From positions 58,496,351 through 58,560,350 of the forward strand of contig OX638131.1 of NCBI GenBank assembly GCA_951804985.1: 64,000 bases of DNA. The letters run 5' to 3'. Below, one piece after another: positions 10,736 to 22,278 of the stretch. This DNA comes from Dryomyza anilis (taxonomy: Eukaryota; Arthropoda; Insecta; Diptera; Dryomyzidae). The translations under genes were made by a program, and so were the position numbers. Under the pieces are notes generated by a model. The model did no database searches and was not told the origin of the DNA. It saw only the letters and a program-made list of their open reading frames with translations. Numbering within the stretch: position 1 is the first letter of the stretch; every line of letters starts with the position of its first letter.

Positions 10736-13700
10736 CAGGCATGTCAAACTCATTTGGCAACACGGGCTGCATTGGCAACTCAAAAGATGAGGCGGGCCGC
10801 AATTTTATACCATACAAAAAAAATTCGCTCGTTTATACATTTGGTTCTTCTGTTGTAAAATTAAATATAATGTTAAGATGATAACATTTTCCATTGCTTC
10901 TCGTTAAAAGCGCCGCAGGCTAAAATTTTGCAAAAAATGGTGCGATTTTTGTCTGTTTGAAATATATCGAAAAAATGTTCGAATTTCTTTGATCCTGCCA
11001 AAAATTTTGTCAGGGGTATATACAATGAAGTATATTTCAAACACCACAGACAATTTTGTAAAACAGATCTAACAATTATCCAAAATTGTTGCAACTTTTT
11101 ATGTCCCCAAAATCGTACGATATTTAAACAAACAATAACACAGTATTCCAGATGACTCCGTACTAAGGAAATATAAAGAGCTTTAATTGCCATTGGATCC
11201 TTAAACGTTTGCGTTTTTCTTTTAATGAATCCTAACATAGCGTAAGATTTTGAAATGATGTAGTCGTAATGACTTGTAAATTTTAATTTGGATCAAATAT
11301 TACTCCTAAATCTTTTATTTCATATTTACGATTTAAAATCAAGTATTTAAGAGTGTAAATGAAATTGATTGGAGTGTTATGTTTTGTGTATGATACAACA
11401 CAACATTTATTCACATTTAAATTCAATTTGTTTGAGTAACACCATGATAAATCATGTTGTAATTTAAAACAATCGCCCATGTGTTTAACTTTAAGAATCA
11501 ATTTAACATCATCTGCAAAAATCAAACATTTGGCAAATTTTATTTGTTGTGGCAAATCATTGATAAACTTTATAAATAATAGCGGTTCACAATGCGTACC
11601 TTGAGGTATTCCAGATGATGCATTTACAACCACTTCTGAATAACAAGTGCCCATTTTAACTTTTAATTTTCGATTTATTAAGAATCTTTCAAAAAACTTT
11701 ATAAGTTGTTCGGAAAGTCCAAACTTTTTTAATTTTTGTAATAATATAGAATGATCAACTCTGTCAAATGCTTTTGAAAAATCAGTATATATAACATCTA
11801 ACTGATCATGGTGTTCCATAGCATTGACGATATGATTAGTAGTTAATGTTAAGTTTGAACATGGTGATCTGCCAGGAAAAAAACCATGTTGGCAATCACT
11901 GATAATATTTTTAATATGATCAAATAATTTAATTTTAATTATATGATCAAATAATTTTGCAACTGTTCTTTGCTTAACAATTGCTCTATAATTATTAACA
12001 TCATTACGATTACCCGTTTTAAATATTGAAATAATAAAACAAGATTTCCAATCATCCAGGAACAAGCTGTTTTGTACACATGTATGAAACAGTATTGTTA
12101 AAGGTTTTATAACATTTATTGAACAATTTAAAAAAAAAAATTGATGGGAAATCATTATGTTCACAGTTCGAACTGGATTTTAAATCGCAAATTGCAAATT
12201 CAACATCTTCTTCACAAATTTCGAAGGATTTAATACCAACTTGGTTAGGACAACTCAAATCGATGCTAATTTTTGTATCACATATTTGATAAACTGATTG
12301 GAAAAATGTAGCAAACATATTACACGATTCTAATGTATTACAAGATTTTTCGCCATCATATTCCATACAAGTAGGAAAACCATTAGTTTTTCTCTTCGTA
12401 TTAATAAAATGCCAAAAGGCTGATGGATTTGATTTTAAGTTCATTTCAGTTTTATGAATATATTGATTATATAAAAATGTATGATCTCGATCAGACTCAC
12501 ATTTTGTAGCTTGATATTTTTTAAATGCTTTGTTTTTAATATTTTTTAAATTAGATAATCTGGCATTGAACCATGGCTGTTTATTCCTTAAACGTTTGTA
12601 TTTAAATGGAACAAATTTTGAAATAGCCTAGGTAAAATACTGATTTATAAAATTGGAAATCTCTTATGGTGCAGGAAATGAATTAAACCAATCAATCAAT
12701 CAATTGTACTTAAAAATTCATTCATTCCAGCAACATTTTCTTTGTCAAAATCAAATACGTCATTAGAACACTTTCATTGGAATCAAAATTATAGAACTCA
12801 ATGATAACACTAAGTGCTTTATGATGTACACAATTGTTCGAAATAGGCGTCAAACTTAATTCGCACAAATTTTTCAAATTATTTGAAGTGAAAATTAAGT
12901 CTAAAATTCGACCATTATCATTCATAAATGAATTTTTTTGTTGAAAGTCATTTGATAAAAAAAAAAACTTGTTACCAACGAATCGATATCAGATATGACA
13001 TTAAAAGGCAATAAAATCTGTTCATCAAAGTTCCAAAAAAATATTAGTTAAGTTAAAATCTCTTAATACAAAAATTTCTTGATAAGGATCTAACTTATCT
13101 ATCAAATAATTAATATTGTCGAAATGTTTTTGATAAAGATTATATTCACTTTTTGGAGGAATATACGAAATTATAATATATATTGAACGATTGTTTGTAA
13201 AATGTATTTAAATGCATATCTCTACTAATAACATGAAGACAAATTAATCTACTTTGCAGATCTGCTCTCACCGCAAGCAGAACACCTCCATCTCTTTCTC
13301 TACCAGCAGCAATTGGGCAACGGTCCAATCGATGAACGCAATAATATTCATCAAAAAATTCGGAACTTAAGATGGCCAAGTCTCGGTTAATGCAACGATG
13401 TCATATTCATTGTGTTGTAAGAGAGCACCTGCGATGAGAACGAAGACAGATGCGTTTGAGAGAATGTTGAACTATATTGTTGCTGATGTTGTTGCTTTTC
13501 ATCCCACGATGAAAAGAAGTAGAAGAACTGAAATATGTTGCAAAATTCAAAGAACAATGAGAGCGCACTATGTTGCGCAGCGACAGTGTAAGCGTAAGTG
13601 ACACTTGCGGAGTAAATGTTGATAGTGAGAGAGATTGCTGCTCCTCAATACATAGTGGGTGAGATGAAGTTACCATTGGATGGTAACTGTGTGGTAAATT

Positions 13701-14912
13701 GTTTGAAAGCGGAGCAATTTTTACTGCACCATGTATTTTCTCACTAGCCGTTAATTCTTTACAGCTGAACAATAAGGTTTGACAGAACAATAAGCAAAAA
13801 ACTTACTGTTTTGAGTGCTGATAAATCTGCATCGCGCTTCGTCAAGCGATAACATTGAATCTCATCTGATTTCAATGATAGTGTGTCTGCAACATGAGTC
13901 GTCAAATCAGAGGTTGTGGTATCTCTGTGAAATTTATATAAATTTTAAAAGGGTTCCTTTTTATGCACAACTAATTTAAATTGCAAGGACAATCCATTGA
14001 TTAGAAATGTACGGATTTAGGAGTTATAACAAAGTTTATTTTATTATCCTTAAAATGAGGTTTGCAGCATTCTACGGTCAAGAGTTTTTTTCTACAACCA
14101 CAAAAAGTGATTATTGATTAATTTTTTGAAACTTTGGACCACTGTATCTCTGCAGAAGGTGAGTCTGAAACTCTGATTAGATTTGGTGTGGAACGTCTCT
14201 AAACAAAAAGTTTTACTTACTAAAAAAAAAATGTCAAAATTAATACAATTCCAATTTTTACAATGCAAGACTCTTGTCTACAAATTTTTGATTCTTGTTT
14301 TATTTTGATTGCGCCTTTATTTGATACTGGAGCTAATTCCGAAAATGGTTTTGTTAAATAGGGCCTAGTTTTTAAGATTTTAAAGTTTTAATTATTTTTC
14401 TCTCCTTTTATTTTTAATAGTCGAAATAAAAACAATAATGTATTTATCATTTCGTTGTTAGACGTAGAAAACTATGCGCTACTATATATTTTTTATAAAT
14501 GTCGGTGAAATATAGCGAAGGGAAATTCAAAACTTTACATTAAATTTAAAATTTTATGAATAAAAAACAATATTACTTGATGAAAAAAAGATAAACATTA
14601 TGCCATTTATTAAAATGAAAATTATGAAAATAAATTAAGACTCGAGTCTTCCAGTCTCAATTTCTCATTATTAAATTTAGGAAAATATAAAAAATATTGA
14701 TTTTTTTGAAATAAATTAATAAGTTTTTAACAAAGAATAATTGGTAATCTTGATTATGCCTCCGTTATTTAATATAAAATCATTTTAACGCCTGAAAATA
14801 AAATATTTTTAAAAATTTTCAATTCTTAAAAATATATTTTTCTTATATTATTTAAAAGTCTTCGCGGGCCGCAGAGAAATGTTGGCGGGCCGCGTGTTTG
14901 ACACGTGGCCTG
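10736..14912. mobile_element. hAT-like element B nested in hAT-A
   Basis: The left end is CAGGCATGTCAAACTCATTT, with GCGGGCCGC nearby; the right end is GGCGGGCCGCGTGTTTGACA followed by CGTGGCCTG. These are imperfect inverted repeats. CTATACGT is duplicated at 10728-10735 and 14913-14920. The ends resemble hAT elements whose ends read CAGG.GTGTCAAAC. The interior carries a decayed LINE (about 10873-13440); 13600-14860 is AT-rich without a recognisable gene. Confidence 0.87.
10873..13440 (-). pseudogene. Decayed CR1/Jockey-type LINE ORF2
   Basis: Minus-strand fragments in several frames form an endonuclease-reverse transcriptase. The endonuclease start is near 13440 (YDIVALTETW), continues at 13379-13146 (GGVLLAVRADL), and its end is at 12925-12722 (GRILDLIFTSNN). 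The linker lies at 12444-12052. The main reverse transcriptase frame (12164-11283) has TDFSKAFDRVDH, SSGIPQGT and the FADD catalytic box. The thumb region is at 11238-10873 (ALYISLVRSHLEYC). Frameshifts throughout mean it is inactive. The 5' end and flanking duplication were not found, so it may be a passenger or a separate insertion. Confidence 0.8.
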
Positions 14913-16531
14913 CTATACGTAATGTTTTGGAGAAAAATGCAATTTATTATTTTTGCAATTTTCACTACATTTCAAAAAAAAAACTTTTTTATAAAAAGAC
15001 TGATCATTCATTAAATAAAAATTAAAGTAGTTATTGTCCATTAACAAGTCAACTTGAATGTTTGATTTGGTTGCATTAACCGGTTAAAGTTTAAAAATTT
15101 AAAAAAAAAAACGGAATTTATGAAATCACCGGAAAATCATATTTAATAAAAAATGTTTTATTTTTATTTTAAAATATTAAAATTACTATAGATTCTACTC
15201 AATTCGACAATGGTATTACTTTTCGGTGACTTTTTGATTTTTTGAGATAAATAAATTTTTTATTGAATTTGAACTGTATAAAAATAATTCACATAATAAC
15301 ATAATTTAAAACCTTATAATAATGCATCGACCATATATTTCATTCACATATCAATATATTCTGTTGCAATATCTCCAGAATATATATTCATTATCTTAAT
15401 TTAAAAGACAAATTTTAATTCACTGTTAACTCAAAATAGGTATTCTCTCTAGTATTACGAATGATTTAAAATATAACATTTATTTTTTACTAAATATTCT
15501 TTTCCGATAATTAAAAATTGCCCTTATTTTCAAATATTTATATTCTTATTTATAAATTTTTCAAATTTAATAGATTATTTTAACCAAACCATAAACTATA
15601 TTCAAGTGGACTTAATGTCATAACATTCCTTGATTTATTCCTGGGCTATAACCGTATTAATTTTTAATCAATAGCTGTCTAATCTTTTCATATAAAATCT
15701 TGTTTGTAAAATACAGTGAAAAATGCAAGAAATATAAAATGCGTTTTTCTCAAAAACGTTACGTATAGGGAAAAAACTAAAAACGTAGTTCGAATCAGAA
15801 CATTAATATTATATAGAAATGATAGAATGAAAACAGGGAGAATTTAAATACGGGTTTCGAATTTCGATAAAACTAGTACCGTTGTCTCTGAATGTAACCT
15901 TTATAACCTTTATTAATAACAAAATACATAAATATAATTGAAAAACCATACATTTTTCATTTGGGACTAAAACTAACATTTTTCACTATTTGTCACATTC
16001 ATTACAATCAAATTATGCGTACTACAAATTTCAATCATATAAAATCCATTTGACCGAGAATAAATTTTTTTACAAAATCGGAATTCGATTAATCTAACAG
16101 TATAAAATCCACTTAATCGATAAAGTTTACATAAATAAATACACGTTCCTAAATTGAATTAATTTTTAAAATTGTTATTAATTAAAAATCACATATAGCT
16201 TTAAACTATTTTTTTTTTAATTATAATTTCTATAAAATATTGTTTTCCACAAAAACCAATATCCCAATAAAAATTTGATTGTTCATTCAAAATTAAAATT
16301 TTCTTACATTTGTACTAAAAAATAATTTTTCAATAAAAAGTATTAAAAAATGTTTGATATCGCGGATTTGAGCCTTCAGCATTATAATTGTTTATTATTC
16401 AGACATAGATATGCCTTTGCTATTATTTTTTTAAATCCCGGGACTAATCCCGGGCTCCCGGGATTTAAATTTTTTAGTTCCGAAATTTCGGGATTGAAAA
16501 GTAGTCCGGGATTGACATCGCTAGTAGAGAT

Positions 16532-16782
16532 GTTATTGGTTTTTGTATCTGCTGAAATTTGCAGCTCTGTTATTGTTGTTTGTGTGCGTGCATTTGGTGA
16601 TTTTTGCTCATACCTTTCGTTGTTTTAATATTGGTGTTTTTATTTTATTATTTATTTGTTTTGTTTATCGAGTTGATTGGAATTTCGAGTGTAATTTGTG
16701 TTGTTGTTTGAGTTGTGTGGGGTTTACTTTGTTGGTTGTTTTTAACTGTGTCGTTAGATGTTGTTGCATTTCGTAAAATATC
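16532..16782 (-). pseudogene. Old I-type LINE: ORF1 C-terminal piece
   Basis: The minus strand encodes a T/N/Q-rich tail (ADILRNATTSNDTVKNNQQ) similar in position and composition to the C-terminal part of the intact ORF1. It is cut on one side by the young I-type LINE and on the other by hAT-A. Two adjacent stops follow. Confidence 0.7.
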
Positions 16783-16899
16783 AGCCATCGACCTTATTTA
16801 TTTATTTATTTATTACAATATTTTACAAATAAATTTGAAAAATATACAAAGAGGTGCTGGGTTCCAAGACCATTGTGCACCTTCTACAAAATATATTAA

Positions 16900-19800
16900 T
16901 TAAATTTCATTTATTACATTATGTTTGTTAAGTATATCATTAATTGTATTTAATGTTTCGTATTTGCTGCAGTCTAGTACAGTATCAATTGGTAGATTGG
17001 TTTTGGTAATTTGGCAGTCGAAAAGCATGTGCTTGATAGTTAGTGTTGTTGAGCAGTAGATGCATTGCTTTTCAGTACTATTATCGTAGTAGTGCCTAGA
17101 GCTAAATAATGTTGTTCCAACTCGTATACGTGCTATTTTTATGCATTCATCCCGCGAATATGCGTTGTTGTATTTGGGTCTCATTATACTTTTATTGTGC
17201 AAAAACAGAAAAGAATTAGATGAACTCCATCGAAGTTGATCTGATTCTTGTTGTGTTTTCCTGTGGTAATTTATTAATATGGTGTCCAAACAAGGCGTTT
17301 CTGCTATAAGAGGAAGCTTGAAGCAGTTTTTTGCTTCCATGTCCGCAATTTCGTTGCCTAGTATCCCTATGTGACTTGGTATCCATAGCAGCTTTATGTA
17401 TATGTCGGATCCTGCAGTGATCTCCCGCTCAATAAAATCATTCGTCTTGCTATTCTTATTTTTAAGTGAAGTTAGGACGCTTAAACTGTCGGAACAGATT
17501 AACGTATTATCATTTTTTTGAATAGCATATTGGATTGCAGCTTTGATTGCGATCAATTCCGCATTAAAAATACCTGCGTGAGGTGGTAACAAACTTTGTT
17601 TTATTATTTTGTGGCTATTGACGGAAATCTGCTCTACGACCGAATATGTCGCTGCACTTCCTATGCAAGAGCCATCAGTAAAAAGAATAGTCCCAGGATT
17701 AAAACTGTGTAAGCGTTCTAGATATTTCATTCTGAAGACATCTGGGTTACAGTCATTTTTCCGATCTTTGTTTAAACTGTTGTCAATCTCAATTTTTAAA
17801 ATATTGTTCAACCTGCCATCATTTGGTTTAATGGGTGTTGGTATGTTTATGGAACGGAAATAATTAAATATATGTTGGAACGCGGAAAGGCTGGTCTTGT
17901 TGCAGGTTTGGTCAATAAAAAGTTCCCAAAACAAATTATGTAAAACATTTGTCGGTTCTGTAAGCGTTTTAGCAGCTAATTTGACAGATCTATTGTATAA
18001 CAACCATTCAAAATCGTGGAATCGCGCTTCAATTCTGAGAGCATCCAGATGTGTAGCTGTCAAAAGACCAGATGCAGTCCTAAAACATCTATTCATTGAA
18101 ATGTTAATTTTCTTTTTGTTGCTTTCTGAAGTCCATCCATACAATGTGATGCAATGCTGCACTGTACCTTCGACGAGAGCCCGTGCAACAGCAATGGCAG
18201 TGTCAATATGAGGACCCTTCTTTCTTGAGCATATAATTCTAAGTAGATTATTGATATTTTTAAGTTTTTCTAAAACCTTTGTGCAATGTCCATTCCATAA
18301 AGCATTTTTTGAGAATAAAAGTCCTAGTATTCTCATACCATTCTCCATTTTAATTGGGTGTTCTCTTATCTTTAAAATAGAGGATCCACATTTGTATTTT
18401 CTGCATATATGTAATGCTTCAACTTTATTAATGGGGATGACGGCTCCAGTTGATTTTGCCCATGTATGTACTTCGTTATCTATTTTATTTAAGTTGGTAG
18501 CTATCTCATCTGGAATACCGGATGCAATTACAAAGATGTTATCTGCGTATATACCAAAAAAATCGATGCAATTAGATTTTTTTAAAATTTTTGCTAGAGA
18601 GTTAGTATATATCAAAAACAGTACAACAGAAAGCGGCGAACCCTGCGGAATTCCATTGTCGAGATTTATTGATCTAGAAAGAAAACCGTCTACCCTGACA
18701 GCTACCCTTCGATGCGTTAAAAACGACAATATTAGTCGAAGTAATTTATTAGGTATTCCCCATTCGTAAAGCTCTTTAATAATAAATATAGATATCACTC
18801 GATCAAAAGCTTTTTCGAGGTCTTCAGAGAGTATGACGCTGTGTTTATTTTGTTTAATATTCTTTTTTAATTGAGATTCTAGAGCGTGGCATAGTGTGTG
18901 GACGCCTCGGTTTGGAAAGAATGCATGTTGCTCGTTTAATAGGTGTCCTTTCGCACAGTTTCTGATCCTTAGGGTTAATATTTTATCTAAAATTTTAGAT
19001 AACACTGGAAGTAGTGAAATAGGGCGATAGCCTTCTATGCTGTTCGGATTTTTTCCAGTTTTTGGAATTGGACTCAGAATACCATGCTTCCAATCGTGCG
19101 GGTATATACCCGAAGCAATAATGTTACTGTAAAGCCTGCATAAGCGGTATTTAAGTTGCGTTGAACAATTTTTTATCATAGTGTATGTAATCATGTCTCT
19201 GCAAGGTGTAGTACCCTTTGATGTTGAAAGTACCATTTCTAATTCAGTAATGTCGACTTTGTCCAGCGTGTGTTTATTATTCAGCCCCTTTTCAACAAGT
19301 TTATTAATATCGAAATTTCTTTTTTCCTCAATAATGTTAAAGTCGTACGAATTGTCAGAACCGATCGAACTCCAGGTGTCTGCAAAGGTGTTCGCAATGT
19401 CCGCAGGATCAGAAATTACCAAGTTGTTCGTAAAAATTGGGGGGAAATTAAAAGAATGTTTGGATCGAATGTTCTTAACCTTATTCCAGAGTACTCTAAT
19501 GTCCATAGTTGGGTTAAGCGAGTTTAAGAAATTATTCCACGTAGTTTGTTTTGCTTGTTTACATGCTCTTTTAACTTGAGCGCAAGTTTTTTTATAATAT
19601 ATTATATTTTTGATCGATCTCCTCTTTTTGAAGTTTTTCCAAGCCTTGTTTTTTTCCCCTATTAATTTAGCAATATCGCTGTTAAACCAGACAGGACTGC
19701 TTCTTTGATGGGGTTTATGAGACACTGGAATTGATTCGTTTGCTGATTTGCGTATAATTCTTTTGATTTGGGCGGCTTCTTTATTCACATTATTTGACTC

Positions 19801-20568
19801 TGTAAAGGTGTAATTAAATGTGTCATTTTTAGTTAGAAAAAGTGGCCAGTTTGCCCGCGCTTCCAAAAATTTAGCGACATGTTGTTTTTGTTTCGTTGCC
19901 CTGTTATTAGACATGATGATTGGGATGTGATCATGTGTTTCAGGTTGAGGAAAGCAGTTCCAATTGATCAGGGGTGCGAGGTCAACACTAGCCATTGAAA
20001 CGTCCACTGCAGTTAAAGTGTTTCTAGTATTAAGTAGTGTGGGAGACCCATCGTTTAGAATAGATAGATTCCTTTCATTAATAAAATCTTCCCATATAAA
20101 ACCACTACTAGAAGTGCTTCTTGATCCCCACAGAGTATTCTGAGAGTTAAGGTCCCCGACAATAAGATGATGTCCTGAAGTAAATGTGTGAATTTCACTG
20201 ACTAAATGTGGTGTAAGATAAACATCCGTCTCCTTATAAATATTTGTAATGTGTAAATCTGCCATTCCATGGATAGTGATAGATTGAAAAAGCAGATTAT
20301 TTGTAGAAATTTTGTGGTCAGATACATTTAAATTTTCTTTAGTAAGAATAGCAATTCCCGATTTTGCATATGAGAAATCCTTGTTATGGTGAAAAACTTT
20401 ATAGTGCGGTAAATGTAAAAATTGTATGTTTTTTTCTACAACATGTGTTTCTTGTAGTATGATTATGTCCGGATTGTGTTTGGATACTATATTTTCTAGA
20501 GCATATTTATTGTCTGTGTATCCCTGTATATTCCATTGTATTATTATTAAATCTAATCCAATATTCAT
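16900..20568 (-). CDS. I-clade LINE ORF2: endonuclease, reverse transcriptase, RNase H
   Basis: The protein has 1222 residues. An AP-type endonuclease occupies about residues 1-230 (QWNIQGY, LQETHV, VGDLNSQNTLWGS, HDHIPI). The reverse transcriptase lies around 450-760 (LEKAFDRV, GIPQGSPLSVVLF, catalytic box 674-677). RNase H begins near residue 965 (FTDGSC, then NAELIAIKAA, CSDSLS, and GNEIADMEA), with its acidic residues present. A C-terminal CIYC...KHMLFDC zinc motif follows. EN-RT-RNase H order is typical of the I clade. The catalytic box reads YADN rather than YADD: codon AAC at 18540-18538 replaces an expected Asp, one base away from GAC. The frame is otherwise intact. Confidence 0.9.
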   Translation of the reverse strand: MNIGLDLIIIQWNIQGYTDNKYALENIVSKHNPDIIILQETHVVEKNIQFLHLPHYKVFHHNKDFSYAKSGIAILTKENLNVSDHKISTNNLLFQSITIHGMADLHITNIYKETDVYLTPHLVSEIHTFTSGHHLIVGDLNSQNTLWGSRSTSSSGFIWEDFINERNLSILNDGSPTLLNTRNTLTAVDVSMASVDLAPLINWNCFPQPETHDHIPIIMSNNRATKQKQHVAKFLEARANWPLFLTKNDTFNYTFTESNNVNKEAAQIKRIIRKSANESIPVSHKPHQRSSPVWFNSDIAKLIGEKNKAWKNFKKRRSIKNIIYYKKTCAQVKRACKQAKQTTWNNFLNSLNPTMDIRVLWNKVKNIRSKHSFNFPPIFTNNLVISDPADIANTFADTWSSIGSDNSYDFNIIEEKRNFDINKLVEKGLNNKHTLDKVDITELEMVLSTSKGTTPCRDMITYTMIKNCSTQLKYRLCRLYSNIIASGIYPHDWKHGILSPIPKTGKNPNSIEGYRPISLLPVLSKILDKILTLRIRNCAKGHLLNEQHAFFPNRGVHTLCHALESQLKKNIKQNKHSVILSEDLEKAFDRVISIFIIKELYEWGIPNKLLRLILSFLTHRRVAVRVDGFLSRSINLDNGIPQGSPLSVVLFLIYTNSLAKILKKSNCIDFFGIYADNIFVIASGIPDEIATNLNKIDNEVHTWAKSTGAVIPINKVEALHICRKYKCGSSILKIREHPIKMENGMRILGLLFSKNALWNGHCTKVLEKLKNINNLLRIICSRKKGPHIDTAIAVARALVEGTVQHCITLYGWTSESNKKKINISMNRCFRTASGLLTATHLDALRIEARFHDFEWLLYNRSVKLAAKTLTEPTNVLHNLFWELFIDQTCNKTSLSAFQHIFNYFRSINIPTPIKPNDGRLNNILKIEIDNSLNKDRKNDCNPDVFRMKYLERLHSFNPGTILFTDGSCIGSAATYSVVEQISVNSHKIIKQSLLPPHAGIFNAELIAIKAAIQYAIQKNDNTLICSDSLSVLTSLKNKNSKTNDFIEREITAGSDIYIKLLWIPSHIGILGNEIADMEAKNCFKLPLIAETPCLDTILINYHRKTQQESDQLRWSSSNSFLFLHNKSIMRPKYNNAYSRDECIKIARIRVGTTLFSSRHYYDNSTEKQCIYCSTTLTIKHMLFDCQITKTNLPIDTVLDCSKYETLNTINDILNKHNVINEI

Positions 20569-20647
20569 AATTATTAATATAAAATGAAATATATAGTAAT
20601 AGGGTACTTTTTAATAGTTTGTAGGGATAATGAATTGTAATATGTTT

Positions 20648-22105
20648 TTAATTTTCTTTGTTTTTATTATTATTGTTTGTTTTGTAATTTGCTTTTCTTA
20701 AAGTGTTTGGTGTGATGATGACGTTTAAATTTGGAAATTTTCTGAATAAATTTGAAGTTGGTGAGTCTAAGGCAGAATGAGTTGATGTTGAAGATTCTTG
20801 ATCGATGTTTTCAGTTTCCATTTGGTCACTGTTATTTGCGGACGACTGTAATTTATTTGATTTAGTTGTTGTTGTTGTTGTTGAGCATACGGAAGATGTA
20901 GATTTTAAGTGATTGGTGTTTTCTGTATCGTTTGAGTTGCTGAGTGAAGAGAAGTTTGGTGATTCTGAAGTTTGTTGTTCTTTTTGAGTTAGTTTGGTAT
21001 TTGTGTTTTTAGTTGAGAGTATGGTATTGGTATTGAGTGAAGAGAAGGTTGGCGATTCTGAAATTTGTTGTTCATTTTGATTTAGTTTGGTATTTGTGTT
21101 TTTAGTTGTGTTCTTGTTTTGCGAAATTTCTGCACGATTAGAGTTTATTAAAACTTGTGCCAGAGTAGGAGAGTTTGTGTTTTTGGTGAACGGTATTATT
21201 GTATGTAGTGTTGGATTGTCATTGAAAATTGCCCATGCCTCGCGTGTTGGACATCTCCGATCTATTTTAATTTTGTTGATTGCCTTGTGTTTGAGAAATG
21301 TTTTGCAGGAGGGATCATACGATGTGTGAGTTTCTTCGTTGCAATTAACGCAGAATTTCCTAGTGCAGCTATCATGTGGTGGGGGGTTAGCGCATTCTCG
21401 ACAGTTCTCAACATTGCGGCACCATTTTTTTGTGTGTCCCAACTTTTGACAATTTACGCATCTCATAGGATTGGGAATATATTCGGCAACATGTACTCTT
21501 TGCCAGCCAAGTTTGATGTGTTCAGGGCGGCGAATCAAATCAAAAGTAATAATTGCTGCTCCAGTTGCAACGAGCTTTCCATCGACGGATTTCATTATTT
21601 TGCGTACATCTAAAACTTTCTGGTTTTTCAGAGACGTTAGCAATTCATCATCGGAAATGTTCACAATATTTTTAGAAAATATTCTTCCTTGTGATGAGTT
21701 GAGATTCTTATGCGATGATATTTTAACTTTGACGGAATCTACATAATTCGCTTTTAAGAATGTTTCGGCTGTTTTTCGGTTTAGTGTTTTGAGAAGAAGA
21801 TCACCGGATTTAAGTTCAATTACATCGGTATAATCACGAGAGATAAACTTGAGACCTTTTTCGATTTGGAAAACGTTGTAAGACGATAGAGGGGGGACAT
21901 GTTCATCTTTTGTGTTTCCTATGGCAGAAATCACTAGATACCGAGGTATGTGGTCGTCATTGGGTGTCAAATCTTGTTCATCATTCGTTGTAAAAGCATT
22001 CGATCGTGTGCGCTTATTGTTTTTACGTGAAATTGTTGGAAAGATGTCGGGATCTAGGTCTTTAAACCTATTATGCCTGGGGGGATTAACCCCGTTCATT
22101 TTCAA
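20648..22105 (-). CDS. I-clade LINE ORF1: gag-like RNA-binding protein
   Basis: A 485-residue nucleic-acid-binding protein that would package the LINE RNA. The middle carries three cysteine/histidine knuckles: CVNCQKLGHTKKWC, CRECANPPPHDSC, and CVNCNEETHTSYDPSC. The C-terminal third is low-complexity S/T/N-rich with two similar blocks around ESPTFSSLNTNT and ESPNFSSLSNSN, and the very end is N/K-rich. It starts 173 bp inside the element and is separated from ORF2 by 79 bp. The same family appears as decayed pieces at 22279-22690 and 30441-31957. Confidence 0.9.
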   Translation of the reverse strand: MKMNGVNPPRHNRFKDLDPDIFPTISRKNNKRTRSNAFTTNDEQDLTPNDDHIPRYLVISAIGNTKDEHVPPLSSYNVFQIEKGLKFISRDYTDVIELKSGDLLLKTLNRKTAETFLKANYVDSVKVKISSHKNLNSSQGRIFSKNIVNISDDELLTSLKNQKVLDVRKIMKSVDGKLVATGAAIITFDLIRRPEHIKLGWQRVHVAEYIPNPMRCVNCQKLGHTKKWCRNVENCRECANPPPHDSCTRKFCVNCNEETHTSYDPSCKTFLKHKAINKIKIDRRCPTREAWAIFNDNPTLHTIIPFTKNTNSPTLAQVLINSNRAEISQNKNTTKNTNTKLNQNEQQISESPTFSSLNTNTILSTKNTNTKLTQKEQQTSESPNFSSLSNSNDTENTNHLKSTSSVCSTTTTTTKSNKLQSSANNSDQMETENIDQESSTSTHSALDSPTSNLFRKFPNLNVIITPNTLRKANYKTNNNNKNKEN

Positions 22106-22278
22106 GCGGCTTCAGCCAACTGTTATATTTTTGGTTTAAATCACTGAATTTAATTTATTAGAATTTAATACAGAGAAGCGAATTGTATACGTAGTGAGCG
22201 AATGTATATTAATTGTCAAACCCGAAACTACAGCGAAAAGAAATGATCTTTATGCGGCAAATGCCAGAGAGAGACTGG

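Larger units (their letters stand above)
10463..16523. mobile_element. hAT-like element A, non-autonomous, carrying hAT-B
   Basis: The ends are TAGGGATGTCAATCCCGGG (from 10463) and an inverted, slightly diverged copy ending at 16523. GTAGAGAT occurs at 10455-10462 and 16524-16531, an 8-bp target duplication as expected for hAT. Its own DNA (10463-10735 and 14913-16523) includes long inverted arms: the segment around 10640-10735 continuing at 14913-14990 matches 15700-15850 in reverse. No transposase frame is seen. Apart from hAT-B it is AT-rich and holds no gene. Confidence 0.85.
16800..22278 (-). mobile_element. Full-length I-clade LINE, young copy
   Basis: A 5.48-kb minus-strand element with a 173-bp 5' leader, intact ORF1 (485 codons), intact ORF2 (1222 codons) and a tail of TAAA-type repeats (TTATTTATT... 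on the plus strand at 16796). The target duplication AGCCATCGACCTTATTT lies at 16783-16799 and 22279-22295; its last few bases are ambiguous with the tail. It landed inside an older relative. Intact frames suggest recent insertion, but one catalytic residue of the reverse transcriptase is changed (see ORF2). Confidence 0.92.

Noticed and set aside
18251..18769. 172-codon open frame on the plus strand
   Set aside because: Antisense shadow of the I-type LINE ORF2.
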